A stretch of DNA of 64,000 nucleotides, taken from Pteria penguin (Eukaryota; Mollusca; Bivalvia; Pterioida; Pteriidae). This document shows positions 10,471 through 22,855 of the stretch, piece by piece. The stretch lies in NCBI GenBank assembly GCA_035048485.1, contig CM068587.1, positions 50,810,001-50,874,000 of the forward strand. Reading direction: 5' to 3'. The number at the start of each line of letters is the position of its first letter. Within the stretch, counting starts at the first letter, position 1. Position numbers and translations under genes: made by a program. The notes beneath the pieces were generated by a model. The model saw only the letters and a program-made list of their open reading frames with translations. It was not told the origin of the DNA and made no database searches.

Positions 10471-12903
10471 TACTTTTTTCTTTAGTTTGCAGCGTGCATG
10501 TGGTGCCCTTTAAAATTCAATTTCACGAAGCGTTTGCTTTCGGATTTCTTATACCCGTATCCTGATATTGTATGGCTTTGACATTTTATATGCGTATCAG
10601 TCTACACAACTGTTCACTATTCAGTGATGAACTATGTCATCTATCTATATTGGACAATATGGTATGTATTATCATACAGAAGAAACTCACCAATATATAC
10701 TGGGCGTCTGGTATTAATGTATGCTTTCAAGGGTCCATAGTACACATTTTTGTAGGTGTTAACACTTCAAAGTAATTGCGGCGGTTTCCTACGTATCTTA
10801 TATTTGAAATCTATTAGCAGCTTTTATGCAGCTTTTCTCCGTCTTGTTGGACATCTACTAAGATTGTAAAAAAGTACTTCGAAAAGTATTGCGCCATCGT
10901 CTACGTAGATAAGAAATTTCATTGTTTAAAGAATGTCAAAAAACAAAGCATTTTGCACAATAGTTTACATTGATATTACTTTCATCTTGACAATAATTAT
11001 CAGAGCATATATACGTGTATACATTTAGTGCACCACACGCGCATTTTGATGATTCATCTCTCTATATTGATGTTTAAGTAAAATATTTGAAGACTCAGTC
11101 GTCTTTTGAATAAAACTGTTATTACCTATATTTCCCAATGTCAGTAATAAGGTATACTGTTTAAGATATCATTTCAAAATACATAATAGTCAATTTGTCT
11201 TTTAATAAGGTAGACATTATATTACCAGCCATTAACTTTTTTACAAGCTGCATTAGACATTGAAGTCTCTAAATACATCACTTTTTATGCAGTCCTTTGT
11301 AATCTGTCTTTTCATTAAACCGGTTTGGTAGTGGCGCTGTTTTACATATTCAACTCTTACAAAAAAATTTTCATAAGCCTCGTCTGTACCATTGAAGTAA
11401 TGTAATTGTATCTACCTGTATGTACTCCCTTATTACGTATCTGAGGATTTCACATACATGCTTTGAATGTATGAATCTGAAATGGAGTCGGTATTTAAGT
11501 GTTGTGGAATAAATGTATATGTTGCACTAAATTTACATATGTTCTGAGATCTATTTATCATATTAAGAGTCGGAATAATGGAGCAATGTTTGAGTATATA
11601 TTAAAAGTAAAAAAAGGGGGTATAAGGCACTTACACAACGAATGAACAATCAAACTTAAAGGCGATATATTATCTATGCAGGACTCAACACTTACTAACT
11701 GATAGATAGACAAACACAAACAAACACACAAAAAACCAATGCACAAAGCAGACACAATGCAGATATAAGAGGTACATAATAACGTGTTGCTGCGAACAAT
11801 AAATTTGAAATCTATATATATATATAGGTAGGCCTTATATATGTATGTATGTTAATAATTGGACAAAATGTTTGGTATTGTTAATTCTCAGCTCCTATCT
11901 CAATGTCAGTTATAATCCGCTCACCTGGGCTTAAGTTATTACTATTTCTTCATGTAAGCAATGTTTTTGGTTTTTGTTGTTGTTGGTTTTTTTTTTTTTT
12001 TTTGGTTGAGTATTTGTTTGTTGAATGCTGAGTTATTTCACTTCCTAGAATTTAGTATCACCGCACGAACTGGTTTTATATACATCTAAAACAAAGGTAC
12101 TTGGCTCGTGACTAAAAGATCTCGCCGGCGAGAGAAATGAGAAATCTGGTGATTGATAACTTGTATGATTTACGTCACGTATATGTTAACAGTATCGAAA
12201 AGTGCAATGCTGAGAAATTTATTCCATTGCAACCTTCCCACCCAAAGCAAACATGATTTTTTTACCTGCAATTCCTACTGTAACGTGGGTTTTCACTTTA
12301 TATTCCAAAAGATCAAGATACAGCGGCAGTGGAACCCTAACACCTCATTCACTGCCATACACCGCCCCAGACATCTAGTGCAATAAATCTAGATACGGCA
12401 CGTTTTATAGGATCATCACTGCTTTTGTTGGGACTGCTGAGTAGGGCTTAATTTTAGTGAACTGTATCAGGCAGATTATATTACCGTTTAAGTTTAATAA
12501 CCTAGGTGTCACAGAGAAACAAATCAATGAAAGAGGGATACTCTATTGACACATACATACACACAATAAAAAGAACATAATAGTATCTTCTATGATTTGT
12601 TTAATCACTCTTATTTTTTAACTTGCCCTCTCCATACAAGTACCCATTGAGTTTGAAAATACAGTATTATGGAACATATTACCCTATTGAAGAATTTATA
12701 AAAAAAAAAAAGCCAAGAGAGGCTGTGAGTAGTCTTTTATGCCATTTATACATTGTAATTCAGATTTTACTGCCTCGGTCTTATACTAAGGATAGGAGCC
12801 AAATGATATATCCTCTTTAAGAACTATTTCCTACTGGGGTCGATCCGCCTATGTCGCATAAAATATCCAGTGCAATGTCAGCGCAAAAAAACCTTTATAA
12901 ATT
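10471..12903. repeat. Module E, non-coding part; copies at 48086-50580 and (partly) 18165-19620
   Basis: Near-identical to half 2 and, from about 11540 on, to 18165-19620. It contains a (TATA)n at 11812-11826, a poly-T run (11990-12003) and short open frames such as the 77-codon one at 12153-12386, which occurs in all three copies simply because the DNA is duplicated. No domain is recognisable. CCTGGGCTTAAGTTATT and GATCTCGCCGGCG are useful landmarks. Confidence 0.8.
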
Positions 12904-13179
12904 CTATAGAAACAATCGATTTCTTTGATTAAAGTTTATATTAACAGGATTCACCCCATTTTTTAAAATGTTCGATAGTACTCTGTGTCTGGGAGGAACT
13001 AATGGTGGCCGTCTTTTCATGATGGCAGACAGATTTCTCCGTGGATCAAATTCAACAACAACAGGAAAAACATGCAACATTCTTTTTATTACATCATGTA
13101 ATAATATGCCTGCGTTTATAAGGCACTGCAGCAATGACTTGAAGCTCTGTCCCTGGGGCAGGAAAGAATTTTTTTTCAT
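12904..13179 (-). pseudogene. Unrecognised coding-like remnant, present in three copies
   Basis: A minus-strand frame of 91 codons from an ATG at 13177-13179 reads like protein: QSFKSLLQCLINAG, then VEFDPRRNLSAIMKRRP and LVPPRHRVLSNILKNG. The same peptide segments recur at about 19960-19640 and 50900-50590. There an extra ~80 bp ending CTCCCTTGACAG, with stops, splits the two halves. This copy may be the one with a deletion that joins them. It may be a fragment of an old gene or transposon ORF. No family is recognised. Confidence 0.3.
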
Positions 13180-13348
13180 ATTAGATAGCGCATAGAGAAA
13201 CGCTCAATATGTAGCCAATTGAAGAAACCAGTTTTTATTAGACTAGTGTTTTGTATACATTTTCTATCTTTCTTTTCGTGTCTCTATATTTATGTAAGTC
13301 TTTGTTTGTGTGTGTCCTGAAGAAGAAGCAGATTGCTTCGAAAATTTG

Positions 13349-13417
13349 GCAATTTTTTAAATTAAGTATCGTTATCGCTTACCTGTACTTTTATATTGAC
13401 AATTTCCTTTTATGTGC

Positions 13418-13500
<83 letters not shown>
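13349..13500. repeat. Insertion with long (TA)n tract
   Basis: Half 2 reads straight from GAAGAAGCAGAT into GGTCTCTCAGACAAAAC (about 51056-51080). Here about 150 bp lie between those words, ending in (TA)n at about 13422-13499. Its part at 13366-13401 is the likely source of the filler at 14189-14224. Confidence 0.8.
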
Positions 13501-13501
<1 letters not shown>

Positions 13502-14183
13502 TCTCCCAGACAAAACATTGCGACCGAGTCGAAGCGGAAGTTGATAATATTTTTCGAGGGGTGTCTATATAGAATGTCAACCTGTCAAAAATGTAATATT
13601 CATTTTATTATACCGGAGACCGGCGCCATAAACTGAGATATACTTAAGTCATATATTTCATTTTAATTTATTTCATTATCAAACGTTCAATCAAATTTTC
13701 ATGCACAATGGTTAAATTCTATTTATGGATAGAATACAACTCAATAAAATACAAATCCCAGTTATTTATTCAATGATAAAAAGAAGGATATGAAAGTATG
13801 ACTTTAGTCTATTCTCAGCTTATGGCGCCAGATCCGAATGTCATACACTATACAGAATAAACAACAATTAAGTGTGAGTATTAATTTAAGATAATTTAAG
13901 GTATTTGTCTTCCCTTCATTTAAATGTGATATGTGTGTCGTCTTGTGATATACTGATTAATAACGTAACTACAGAATAAACCTGTAATCGCGAGTCCCCA
14001 ACCACGATTTTATATCATTTACACACGATCATTGATCACCTGGAGAGTTCCATTAACATTGGATTGTTATTACGGCGTAAACGCGATGTCACAATGCATT
14101 TTGACTTCAAAACATGACGTAAAATCACATGACCATGTTCTAAGACATCTGTTCTAACGCCATTTTACTAAAACGATCCGCCA
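13501..14183. repeat. Module F copy 1; copies at 21880-22564 and 51065-51745
   Basis: Shared landmarks are ACAAAACATTGCGACCGAG, TTTTCGAGGGGTG, AATCGCGAGTCCCCAAC and ATTACGGCGTAAACGCGATG. In the other two copies a B-box gene follows within about 300 bp; here it is missing. No coding capacity is seen. Confidence 0.85.
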
Positions 14184-14227
14184 ATTTTAGTATCGTTATC
14201 GCTTACCTATGCTTTTATATTGACCCC
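14184..14227. other. Deletion junction: B-box gene removed, 36-bp filler inserted
   Basis: Left of 14183 the sequence follows module F up to GATCCGCCA; right of 14228 it resumes at TAAGTGTAAAAACTTACTTCC. In half-1 copy 2 these points are 22564 and 24454, so about 1,889 bp containing the whole B-box gene are absent. The filler 14189-14224 matches 13366-13401 with two differences. Confidence 0.75.
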
Positions 14228-14640
14228 TAAGTGTAAAAACTTACTTCCGTTTTACTTCCTTGTTTCATGGTTTAAAAGTTTTAAAATATATGTCTGCTTT
14301 CACATATTCACATCTAAGGATATCGGCCGACTGAAAATCGTGAGAGTCGTGTTGGGGTTTTCCTGGGCCCCAAAGTTATAAAACTTTTACCAGTGCTCGA
14401 CTCCAAACCCGCAGTCAAACTCATTACTCGTACTCACTCGAGCACGGTTCTCGAGTATGAGTATGGGTGAGGTTATATACGCCTTCAAGCACGACTAAAA
14501 ACTTTATCTTCCTCGAGATTCTCAAATGGATTTGACACGAGGACGACAAGTTGGGTAATCCTGTTAAAAGCCGCCATATTTACATTTCGAGTACGTTTCT
14601 GAGTATGGTTCTAACCAATCTTGTGATTATTGCATTTTTG
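14228..14640. repeat. B-box gene upstream module, copy 1
   Basis: Same as 24454-24840 and 53628-53940: GGATATCGGCCGACTGAAAA, GTTTTCCTGGGCCCCAAAG, CTCACTCGAGCACGG. In those copies it is the 5' flank of a B-box gene on the minus strand; here it is orphaned. Confidence 0.8.
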
Positions 14641-14900
14641 ATCTTGTAAGTAACACGTATAACAAGTATTCTGTTTCCTTCTCGGATATAAAGTGCTTTC
14701 TCTTAAAACAGTATTTCCAGTTTAAAATGTCCACGATGTATGTATGTAGGTAGGTAGGTAGATAATTGGGTAGGTACAGACGGACGGGGAATTGACGCAT
14801 GCATTTAAGAATGTAACAAACTCAACAAATTGTTCATTATTGTACATGTTGTTTTTAAACAAAACCTTAAAAACAAAATATTTAAGAAAATAACATTTAT

Positions 14901-16650
14901 AGTGACAGGATGTTTGGTTTTGGTTGTGTAGGGGGTGATGGCTCACACTGTATAGTTTATAGTGACAGGATGTTTGGTTTTGGTTGTGTAGGGAGTGATG
15001 GCTCACACTGTATAGTTTATAGTGACAGGATGTTTGGTTTTGGTTGTGTAGGGGGTGATGGCTCACACTGTATAGTTTATAGTGACAGGATGTTTGGTTT
15101 TGGTTGTGTAGGGAGTGATGGCTCACACTGTATAGTTTATAGTGACAGGATGTTTGTTTTTGGTTGTGTAGGGAGTGATGGCTCACACTGTATAGTTTAT
15201 AGTGATGGGATGTTTGTTTTTGGTTGTGTAGGGGGTGATGGCTCATACTGTATAGTTTATAGTGACAGGATGTTTGGTTTTGGTTGTGTAGGGAGTGATG
15301 GCTCACACTGTATAGTTTATAGTGACAGGATGTTTGTTTTTGGTTGTGTAGGGGGTGATGGTTCACACTGTATAGTTTATAGTGACAGGATGTTTGTTTT
15401 TGGTTGTGTAGGGAGTGATGGTTCACACTGTATAGTTTATAGTGATGGGATGTTTGTTTTTGGTTGTGTAGGGAGTGATGGCTCACACTGTATAGTTTAT
15501 AGTGACAGGATGTTTGGTTTTGGTTGCGTAGGAAGTGATGGCTTAAACTTTATAATTTCTCTTTATAAAAAATCAAACTGTATATTAATGGAAAATATGC
15601 CATGGCTATATTTGCCATATAAGAGATATATGAAATAATTATTATTGCAAATAGGCTATATTGATTAATTTGTGCCTTGCAAAATATGTGACAGGATGTT
15701 TGGTTTTGGTTGTGTAGGGAGTTATGGCTCACATTGTATAGTTTATAGTGACAGGATTTTTGGTTTTGGTTGTGTAGGGAGTGATTTCTCACACTGTATA
15801 GTTTATAGTCACAGGATGTTTGGTTTTGGTTGTGTAGGGAGTAATGGCTCACACTGTATAGTTTATAGTGATGGGATGTTTGTTTTTGGTTGTGTAGGGG
15901 GTGATGGCTCACACTGTATAGTTTATAGTGACAGGATGTTTGGTTTTGGTTGTGTAGGGAGTGATGGCTCACACTGTGTAGTTTATAGTGACAGGATGTT
16001 TGTTTTTGGTTGTGTAGGGGGTGATGGTTCACACTGTATAGTTTATAGTGACAAGATGTTTGTTTTTGGTTGTGTAGGGAGTGATGGTTCACACTGTATA
16101 GTTTATAGTGATGGGATATTTGGTTTTGGTTGTGTAGGGAGTGATGGCTCACACTGTATAGTTTATAGTGACAGGATGTTTGGTTTTGGTTGCGTAGGAA
16201 GTGATGGCTTAAACTTTATAATTTCTCTTTATAAAAAATCAAACTGTATATTAATGGAAAATATGCCATGGCTATATTTGCAATATAAGTGATATATGGA
16301 ATAATTATTATTGCAAATAGGCTATATTGATTAATTTGTGCCTTGCAAAATATGTGACAGGATGTTTGGTTTTGGTTGTGTAGGGAGTTATGGCTCACAT
16401 TGTATAGTTTATAGTGACAGGATTTTTGGTTTTGGTTGTGTAGGCAGTGATGGTTCACACTGTATAGTTTATAGTGACAGGATGTTTGTTTTTGGTTGTG
16501 TAGGGAGTGATTTCTCACACTGTATAGTTTATAGTCACAGGATGTTTGGTTTTGGTTGTGTAGGGAGTGATGGCTCACACTGTATAGTTTATAGTGATGG
16601 AATGTTTGGTTCTGGTTGTGTAGAAAGTGATGGCTTATACTTTATAATTT
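14901..16650 (+). repeat. 60-bp satellite in three sub-arrays (11 + 9 + 5 units)
   Basis: The unit starts AGTGACAGGATGTTTGGTTT and ends ACACTGTATAGTTTAT, and it is exactly 60 bp in almost every copy. Sub-arrays: 14901-15550 (11 units), 15688-16215 (9) and 16354-16650 (5). They are separated by a conserved ~140-bp spacer (TTTATAATTTCTCTTTATAA ... TTGATTAATTTGTGCCTTGC), which gives a higher-order period. Because 60 is a multiple of 3, both strands keep long open frames of 20-residue repeats, up to about 254 codons. These have no composition or context of a gene and are not called. Within-unit variants (GACAGG/GATGGG, GGGGG/GGGAG) alternate, suggesting unequal exchange. Confidence 0.95.
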
Positions 16651-17090
16651 CTGTTTATAAAAAATCAAACTGTATATTAATGGAAAATATGCCATGGCTA
16701 TATTTGCAATATAATTGATATATGGAATAATTATTATTGCAAAAAGGCTGTATTGATTAATTAGTGCCCTGCAAAACATGACTCAAATTATGTTCTATAT
16801 AGCAGGCTTATCCCTGATTTCCGGTTTGACGTCACAACCATTTGATGGACACACTTCATCTCACTTTTTCATTACAGACCCTACTTGCCACCGAAATGCG
16901 CTGAGTATTTGATAGATAATTCTGCTACATTCTGCCAAATAATATTTACATTCTGTTGTCCGTAATTCCGTAGCATAGAAATGTTTTCAATTGACATGAG
17001 TGTGATTTTGCCCATTGTCAACTTTAATACTGTGTTACCTTACGCTGCCTTGTTGTACAAAAAAAGTTAGGGTGGGTGGGAAGAGTTTGC

Positions 17091-17185
<95 letters not shown>

Positions 17186-17635
17186 TAATTAATTAATTAA
17201 TTAATTAATTAATTAATTAAGCTATTGACTAGTCAGTAATCACTCAATTGATCTGTTTTATAGAAATTTATAGTGACAAAATAGAGAGACAATTATTGAA
17301 GAGAATGTGTCATCAATTTGTTGAATTCTTATGAAATGTTATATTGTCAGATAAGTCATGAAGAAATCTGTAACAATTCTGTGAAAATTTTATTCTAAAT
17401 ATGACTTCTAGCATAAATTTATTTCAGATACACAGCATCAGAAATATTCTGGCTCACCAGAAGAAAAGAAAAAACAAAAGAAAACGATTAAATCGCGTAT
17501 AATATCATAAAAAGAGATTTATAAATATTTAATACTTAAAACTTAAAGATTTAAATCATAAAATTTGATATCTGACCCACGTAATACACAACAGCATGAT
17601 AAGAGTATGTCTGTACAATAGAGAAGAATAAAACA
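16651..17635. repeat. Module D2, distal part, with (AAT)n and (AATT)n
   Basis: Collinear with 8070-9125. It includes AAT repeats interrupted by ACT at about 17093-17180, followed by TTAATTAA repeats to about 17220. No gene. Confidence 0.85.
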
Positions 17636-17825
17636 AAGGTGCTCAGCTTATGACCGAAAGGTCCCAGGTTCAACTCCTGCCGTGGGCACACCGATGCTCT
17701 GTCGTTCAAAAGTCCATTGTCACGGTAGGCGTGGCATGTAGAATATCCCTTACTGCTTTGGATAAACATAGATTTATGTACAATGTATCTGGCAAAAAAT
17801 AGTGAAATGACGTAAAACAACAATG
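17635..17825 (+). mobile_element. tRNA-derived SINE copy
   Basis: Same copy as 9125-9345 and 45570-45770: B-box-like GGTTCAACTCC, CCGTGGGCACACCGATGC, CACGGTAGGCGTGGCATG. Since all three share their flanks, they descend from one insertion multiplied by segmental duplication. Confidence 0.75.
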
Positions 17826-18164
17826 AGTTAATCGGTATCGACTAAATTCTTTATCGCAGTAGACGGGTCCATGGCATATATCTAAGATTCTGAAACCCAT
17901 CAAGAGATGATGGCATCAGATTAGAAAATGTATCTGCAATGTATCAGAAAGTTGCCAAAATGACGGAGTGATTTTATCTTGATCGGGAAAGAAATGTATA
18001 TAAAAGAGAAATATTGAAATACGCTTTAGTTTAGATTTTGTAAATGTGTTAAGCTTATTTATCTATAAATCAATGTATAAGGATTATACTTTTAAATGTG
18101 TTCTAAAAGAGAAATAACATAGACTGATTCCATTATTGTGGGCAATGATAGAGTTATACATCTA

Positions 18165-19840
18165 CATATGTTCTGAGATCTATTTATTATATTACGGTTC
18201 GGTTACAAATAGATAGCATACATACATTTAAAGATAATTATAACTAGGAAGAACGGAGCAATGTTTGAGTATGTTTATATATTTAAAAGTTAAAAGAATA
18301 GGTGCTTAAGGCACTTACACAGCAAATGAACAATCAAGACTTAGTGGCTATATATTATCTTTGCAGGAATCAACACTTACAAACTGATAGATAGACAAAA
18401 AGAAACAAACAAACAAAAAAGCTATGTACAAAGAACACACAATGCAAATATAAGAGGTATATAATAACGTGTTGCTGCAAACAATAAATTTGAAATCTGT
18501 ATATAGGTAGAAAGGCCTTATATATGTATGTATGTTAATAACTGGACAAAATGTTTGGTATTGTAAATTCTATGTTCCTATCTCAATATCAGTTATAATC
18601 CGCTTACCTGGGCTTAAGTTATTGTTATCTGAAGCCAAACTTGACCACACGTAATATATTGGGTCATTGAGCAGATCCAGAACTATTTTTTTATGTTAGC
18701 ATTTGTTTTTTTTTTAATTGTTTGTCGAATGATGAGTTATATCACTTCCTAGTATTTAGTATGAACACACGAGCTGGTTTTATATACATCTAAAACACAA
18801 GTACTTAGCTCGTGACTAAAAGATCTCGCCGGCGGTGAGAGAAATGAGAAATCTGGTGATTGATAACTTGTATGATTTACGTCACGTATATGTTAACAGT
18901 ATCGAAAAGTGCAATGTTGAGAAATTTATTCCGTTGCCACCTTCCCACCCAAAGCAAACATGAGTTTTTTACCTGCAATTCCTACTGTAACGTGGGTTTT
19001 CACTTTATATTCCAAAAGATCAAGATACAGCGGCAATGGAACCCTAACACCTCATTCACTGCTGTACACCGGCCCAGACATCTAGTGCTATAATTGTAGA
19101 TACGGCACGTTTTATAGGATCATCATTGCTTTTGTTGGGACTGCTGAGTAGGGCTTAATTTTAGTGAAATGTATCAGGCAGATTATATTACCGTAGCAGT
19201 TTAATAACCTTGGTGTCACAGAGAAACAAATCAATGAAAGAGGGACACTCTATTGACACATACATACACACAATAAAAAGAACATAATAGTATCTTCTAT
19301 GATTTGTTTAATCATTCTTATTTTTTAACTTGCCCTTGCATACAAGTACCTATTGAGTTTGAAAATACAGTGTTATGGAACATATTACCCTATTGAAGAA
19401 TTTATACAAAAAAAGCTAAGAGAAGCTGTAAGTAGTCTTTTATGCCAGCATATGCATTGCATTTCAGATTTTACTGTCTCGGTCTTACACTAAGGATAGG
19501 AGTCAAATGATATATCCTCTTTAAGAACTATTTCCTACTGGGGTCGATCCGCCTATGTCGCGTAAGATATCCAGTGCAATGTCAGCGCAAAAAAAACTTT
19601 ATAAATTCTATAGAAACATTCGATTTCTTTGATTAAAGTTTATATTAAAAGGATTCACCCCATTTTTCAAAATGTTCGATGGTACTCTGTGTCTGGGAGG
19701 AACTAATCGTGGCCGTCTTTTCATGATGGCAGACAGATTTCTCCGTGGATCAAATTCAACAACAACAACGGGAAAAACATGCAACATTCTGTCAAGGGAG
19801 AGTAACGCGTAATTGAAATCTGGAAATGTCTGGTATCAGA
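18165..19840. repeat. Module E, third (partial) copy
   Basis: Begins at TACATATGTTCTGAGATCTATTTAT (11532 in copy 1), so it lacks the reverse-transcriptase remnant. It is collinear to the coding-like remnant at about 19640-19960 and more diverged from the other two copies than they are from each other. It contains about 60 bp of private sequence near 18200. Confidence 0.8.
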
Positions 19841-21879
19841 ACCGAAAACATTCGAATCCACAGAGTTATTACATTATGTAATAACATGCCTGCGTTTATA
19901 AGGCACTGCAGCAATGACTTGAAGCTCTGCCCCTGGGGCCCTTATGACTGGCCTCTGTTGTGGTTAAAGTATCTTGCTTGCATCTTGTTTACGCTAAGAC
20001 TGGATGTACGAAGCACAAACCAAATTTTCTTTATATTGGGAATTCATACTGTTCCTTGTCGAAGTCTTCAAGATACAATGAATGCCTTTGATACAAATGT
20101 CCTCCACAGATATCCAGCGTTTCATGTTTTATCCCTTGTCGCTTCCGAGATTCAAAAGTCCGTTTTCTTACAAACTCGTCAAGGATTCAGTGACAAATCC
20201 GACGGCTAAATATCTCCGGCATCAAGGGTTGCCGTGTGTACTGGAAATATTATGTTAACTCAGCCGCCCCAGTCAATGGTCATGTACTCGACAACGCTGA
20301 ACAAAATTCAATGAAACCACCGTCAAAACGAATTTTATATAACACTAAAATCGTTTTAAACGGCAATTTTCTCACAAATAACCAGAAATATTGCATTCCA
20401 ACTATGATATTCTAAAAGCTCAAAAACACCATCCCCTTCCTACGCTTAACATTTAACCCAATTTTCACCATCGAAAATTAAATCAGGTGCTACATTCATT
20501 GCTCCATGATTACTTTAGTACCTTGTTATAGCTATCGCAGCATAGTTAAGGCGTTTTTTTGAAGAGATGCAAGATTTTTTTCCGCGAAAATGATGCAATG
20601 ATATTGACGTCATAGCCCCCGTGTTTCCATGATCCTTGGCAACGCCTTTTAGCATGCATTATTATGATTTTATATCTCTGATTTCAAGAAAACTGTATAA
20701 GTTAAAGTTTATTTCTATAATAATTTAGTGCTTTATCATTTAATCATTTATACATTTTGAGACGACCCATTAATAGTAACAAATTTTGAATGAACCCCGT
20801 AAATTGTAGTCATGGCCACTGCATCTTCAGTGTCGATTGAATGCTTGGGGAATCGAGAAAACAGGTGCACGTTAAAAGGTGAATAACATAGCATGCCAAG
20901 ATGAAGGAAGGCCTTTTTATCAGATGAAAAGCAATTGTAACTATTTTAAAACTGAAAAAAGATTAAAGAAACAACCATTTCACATGAATTATTTGACATA
21001 TTTTGGTGTTTTTCTATATATAATCGAGACCCACACTTTTTATACATTGTATAACGATAATATTATATACACATGTACATAGGTTTTACGGATTTGGGAA
21101 GTGTTTATCTATATACATGTATTACATATTATATCTTTTTTTCAAGACATTGTTTTTTCCTTAATTCACCTTGACAACTTAAATTTCGCGGATAACAAAG
21201 TTATTCATCTATTTTTAGATCTAGGAGTTACTTGCTTTTACTGGCGTCTCCGAAACGTTTGAAATATAATCTAAGCACTCGTTTATCTTACAACATTGCA
21301 GAAAAATTAAAAGCACCCCCTCATATCGACAAATGATGATAAAAGTCTTTAGATATATGAAAAGTTGATAAAATTTACTATATGAAAAATGCTGCGGGAT
21401 CCTACTATAATAACAAATAACTCGGCATTAATATAAAATAGATCGAAAAATGACGCTTTTTCGTATGACACTCGTTATTTTTGTTCCTTATACAATTATA
21501 AATGGAATTTCCCATGATCCCGCGGCACTTTTACTAAAGAAAGAGATACAACGAAGGAAATGATATGAATTTCATGTTATTAATGATAGGGTAAGAGGGG
21601 GTGCTTTTGAAAAATTTATCGTGCTTTGATGTTGTTCTATTTTTAGATTTATGTTGCTATGAAGTCACGTGACAATTACAAATATGTATGGAACGCAATT
21701 CGGACATGTGTTCAATTAAAAAATAATAAGTCATGTAAAGATAATAGCTAAAATAAGACAATATATGGGACAGGAAAAATAATATTCAATCTTATTAGGA
21801 AAAAAGACGAAATCGGCCTTAACTGTGCTTCGAGATGGCATCATCAATATAACATTTTTGACAGGTTGACATGGCATAT
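19840..21879. other. Unique stretch, no confirmed gene
   Basis: No duplicate elsewhere in the window. On the minus strand at about 20040-20185 there is a short charged open frame (segments FVRKRTFESRKRQG and HSLYLEDFDKEQYEF) ending TAA. It adjoins the remnant that continues at 19960-19640, so it could be another piece of the same dead gene. A 127-codon plus-strand frame at 19826-20209 is the antisense shadow. From 20300 to 21879 I see only AT-rich sequence. Confidence 0.35.
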
Positions 21880-22855
21880 TGTCTCCCAGAGAAAACATTG
21901 CGACCGAGGCGAAGAGGAAGTTGATAATGTTTTTCGAGGGGTGACTGTATGCAATGTCAACCTGTCAAAAATGTAATATTCATTTTATTATACCGGGGAC
22001 CAGCGCCATAAACTGAGATATATTTAAGTCATATATTCCATTTTAATTTATTTCATTATCAAACGTTCAATCAAATTTTCATGCACAATGGTTTAAATCT
22101 ATTGATGGATAGAACAAAACTCAATAAAATCCAAATCTCAGTTATTGATTGATTAATGAACAGAAGGATATGAAAGTATGACTTAAGTATATTCTAAGTT
22201 TATGATGCCGGACCCGAATGTCATACAATATACAGAATAAACAACAATTAAGTGTGAGTATTAATTTAAGATAATTTAAGATATTTGTCTTCCCTTCATT
22301 TAAATGTGGTGTGCGTATCGTCTTGTGATATACTGATTAATAACGTAACTACAGAATAAACCTGTAATCGCGAGTCCCCAACAAAGATTTTATATCATTT
22401 ACACATGATCATTGATCAACTGGAGAGTTCCATTAACATTGGATTGTTATTACGGCGTAAACGCGATGTCACAATGCATTTTGACGTCAAAACGTGACGT
22501 AAAATCGCGTGACCATGTTCTAAGACATCTGTTCTAACGCCATTTTACTAAAAAAGATCCGCCATACTATTCTATGAACCGTACGCACATCAATTGTGCA
22601 CATGTGACATTTTCTATGAATGTCACCCTCTCTATATATCCTATATAAAAACCGTGTGACATTCAAAATTTGAAACATGTCACACGATTGATTGACCAAT
22701 CAGATTACAGAAAAGTAACATGAGGTATAATAAATATATATATATATATATTTGCAAATTTCCCAGATCATATGTATGTAGCCAAAATTTGTTGATGTAG
22801 GAGGAACGTATATATTCATATACATTAATTTGAAGTTTATCGTTATGTAAAATTT

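Noticed and set aside
12153..12386. 77-codon frame found three times (also 18860, 49823)
   Set aside because: Recurrence is explained by segmental duplication; no domain, and no evidence of coding constraint.
14901..16650. CRISPR-like array
   Set aside because: Units are adjacent without unique spacers, and the context is a eukaryotic genome.
14722..16718. Six long open frames (120-254 codons, both strands) made of 20-residue repeats
   Set aside because: They are produced by a 60-bp satellite whose period is a multiple of three. The same DNA is open on both strands and the single-copy locus at 8007 has no such frame.
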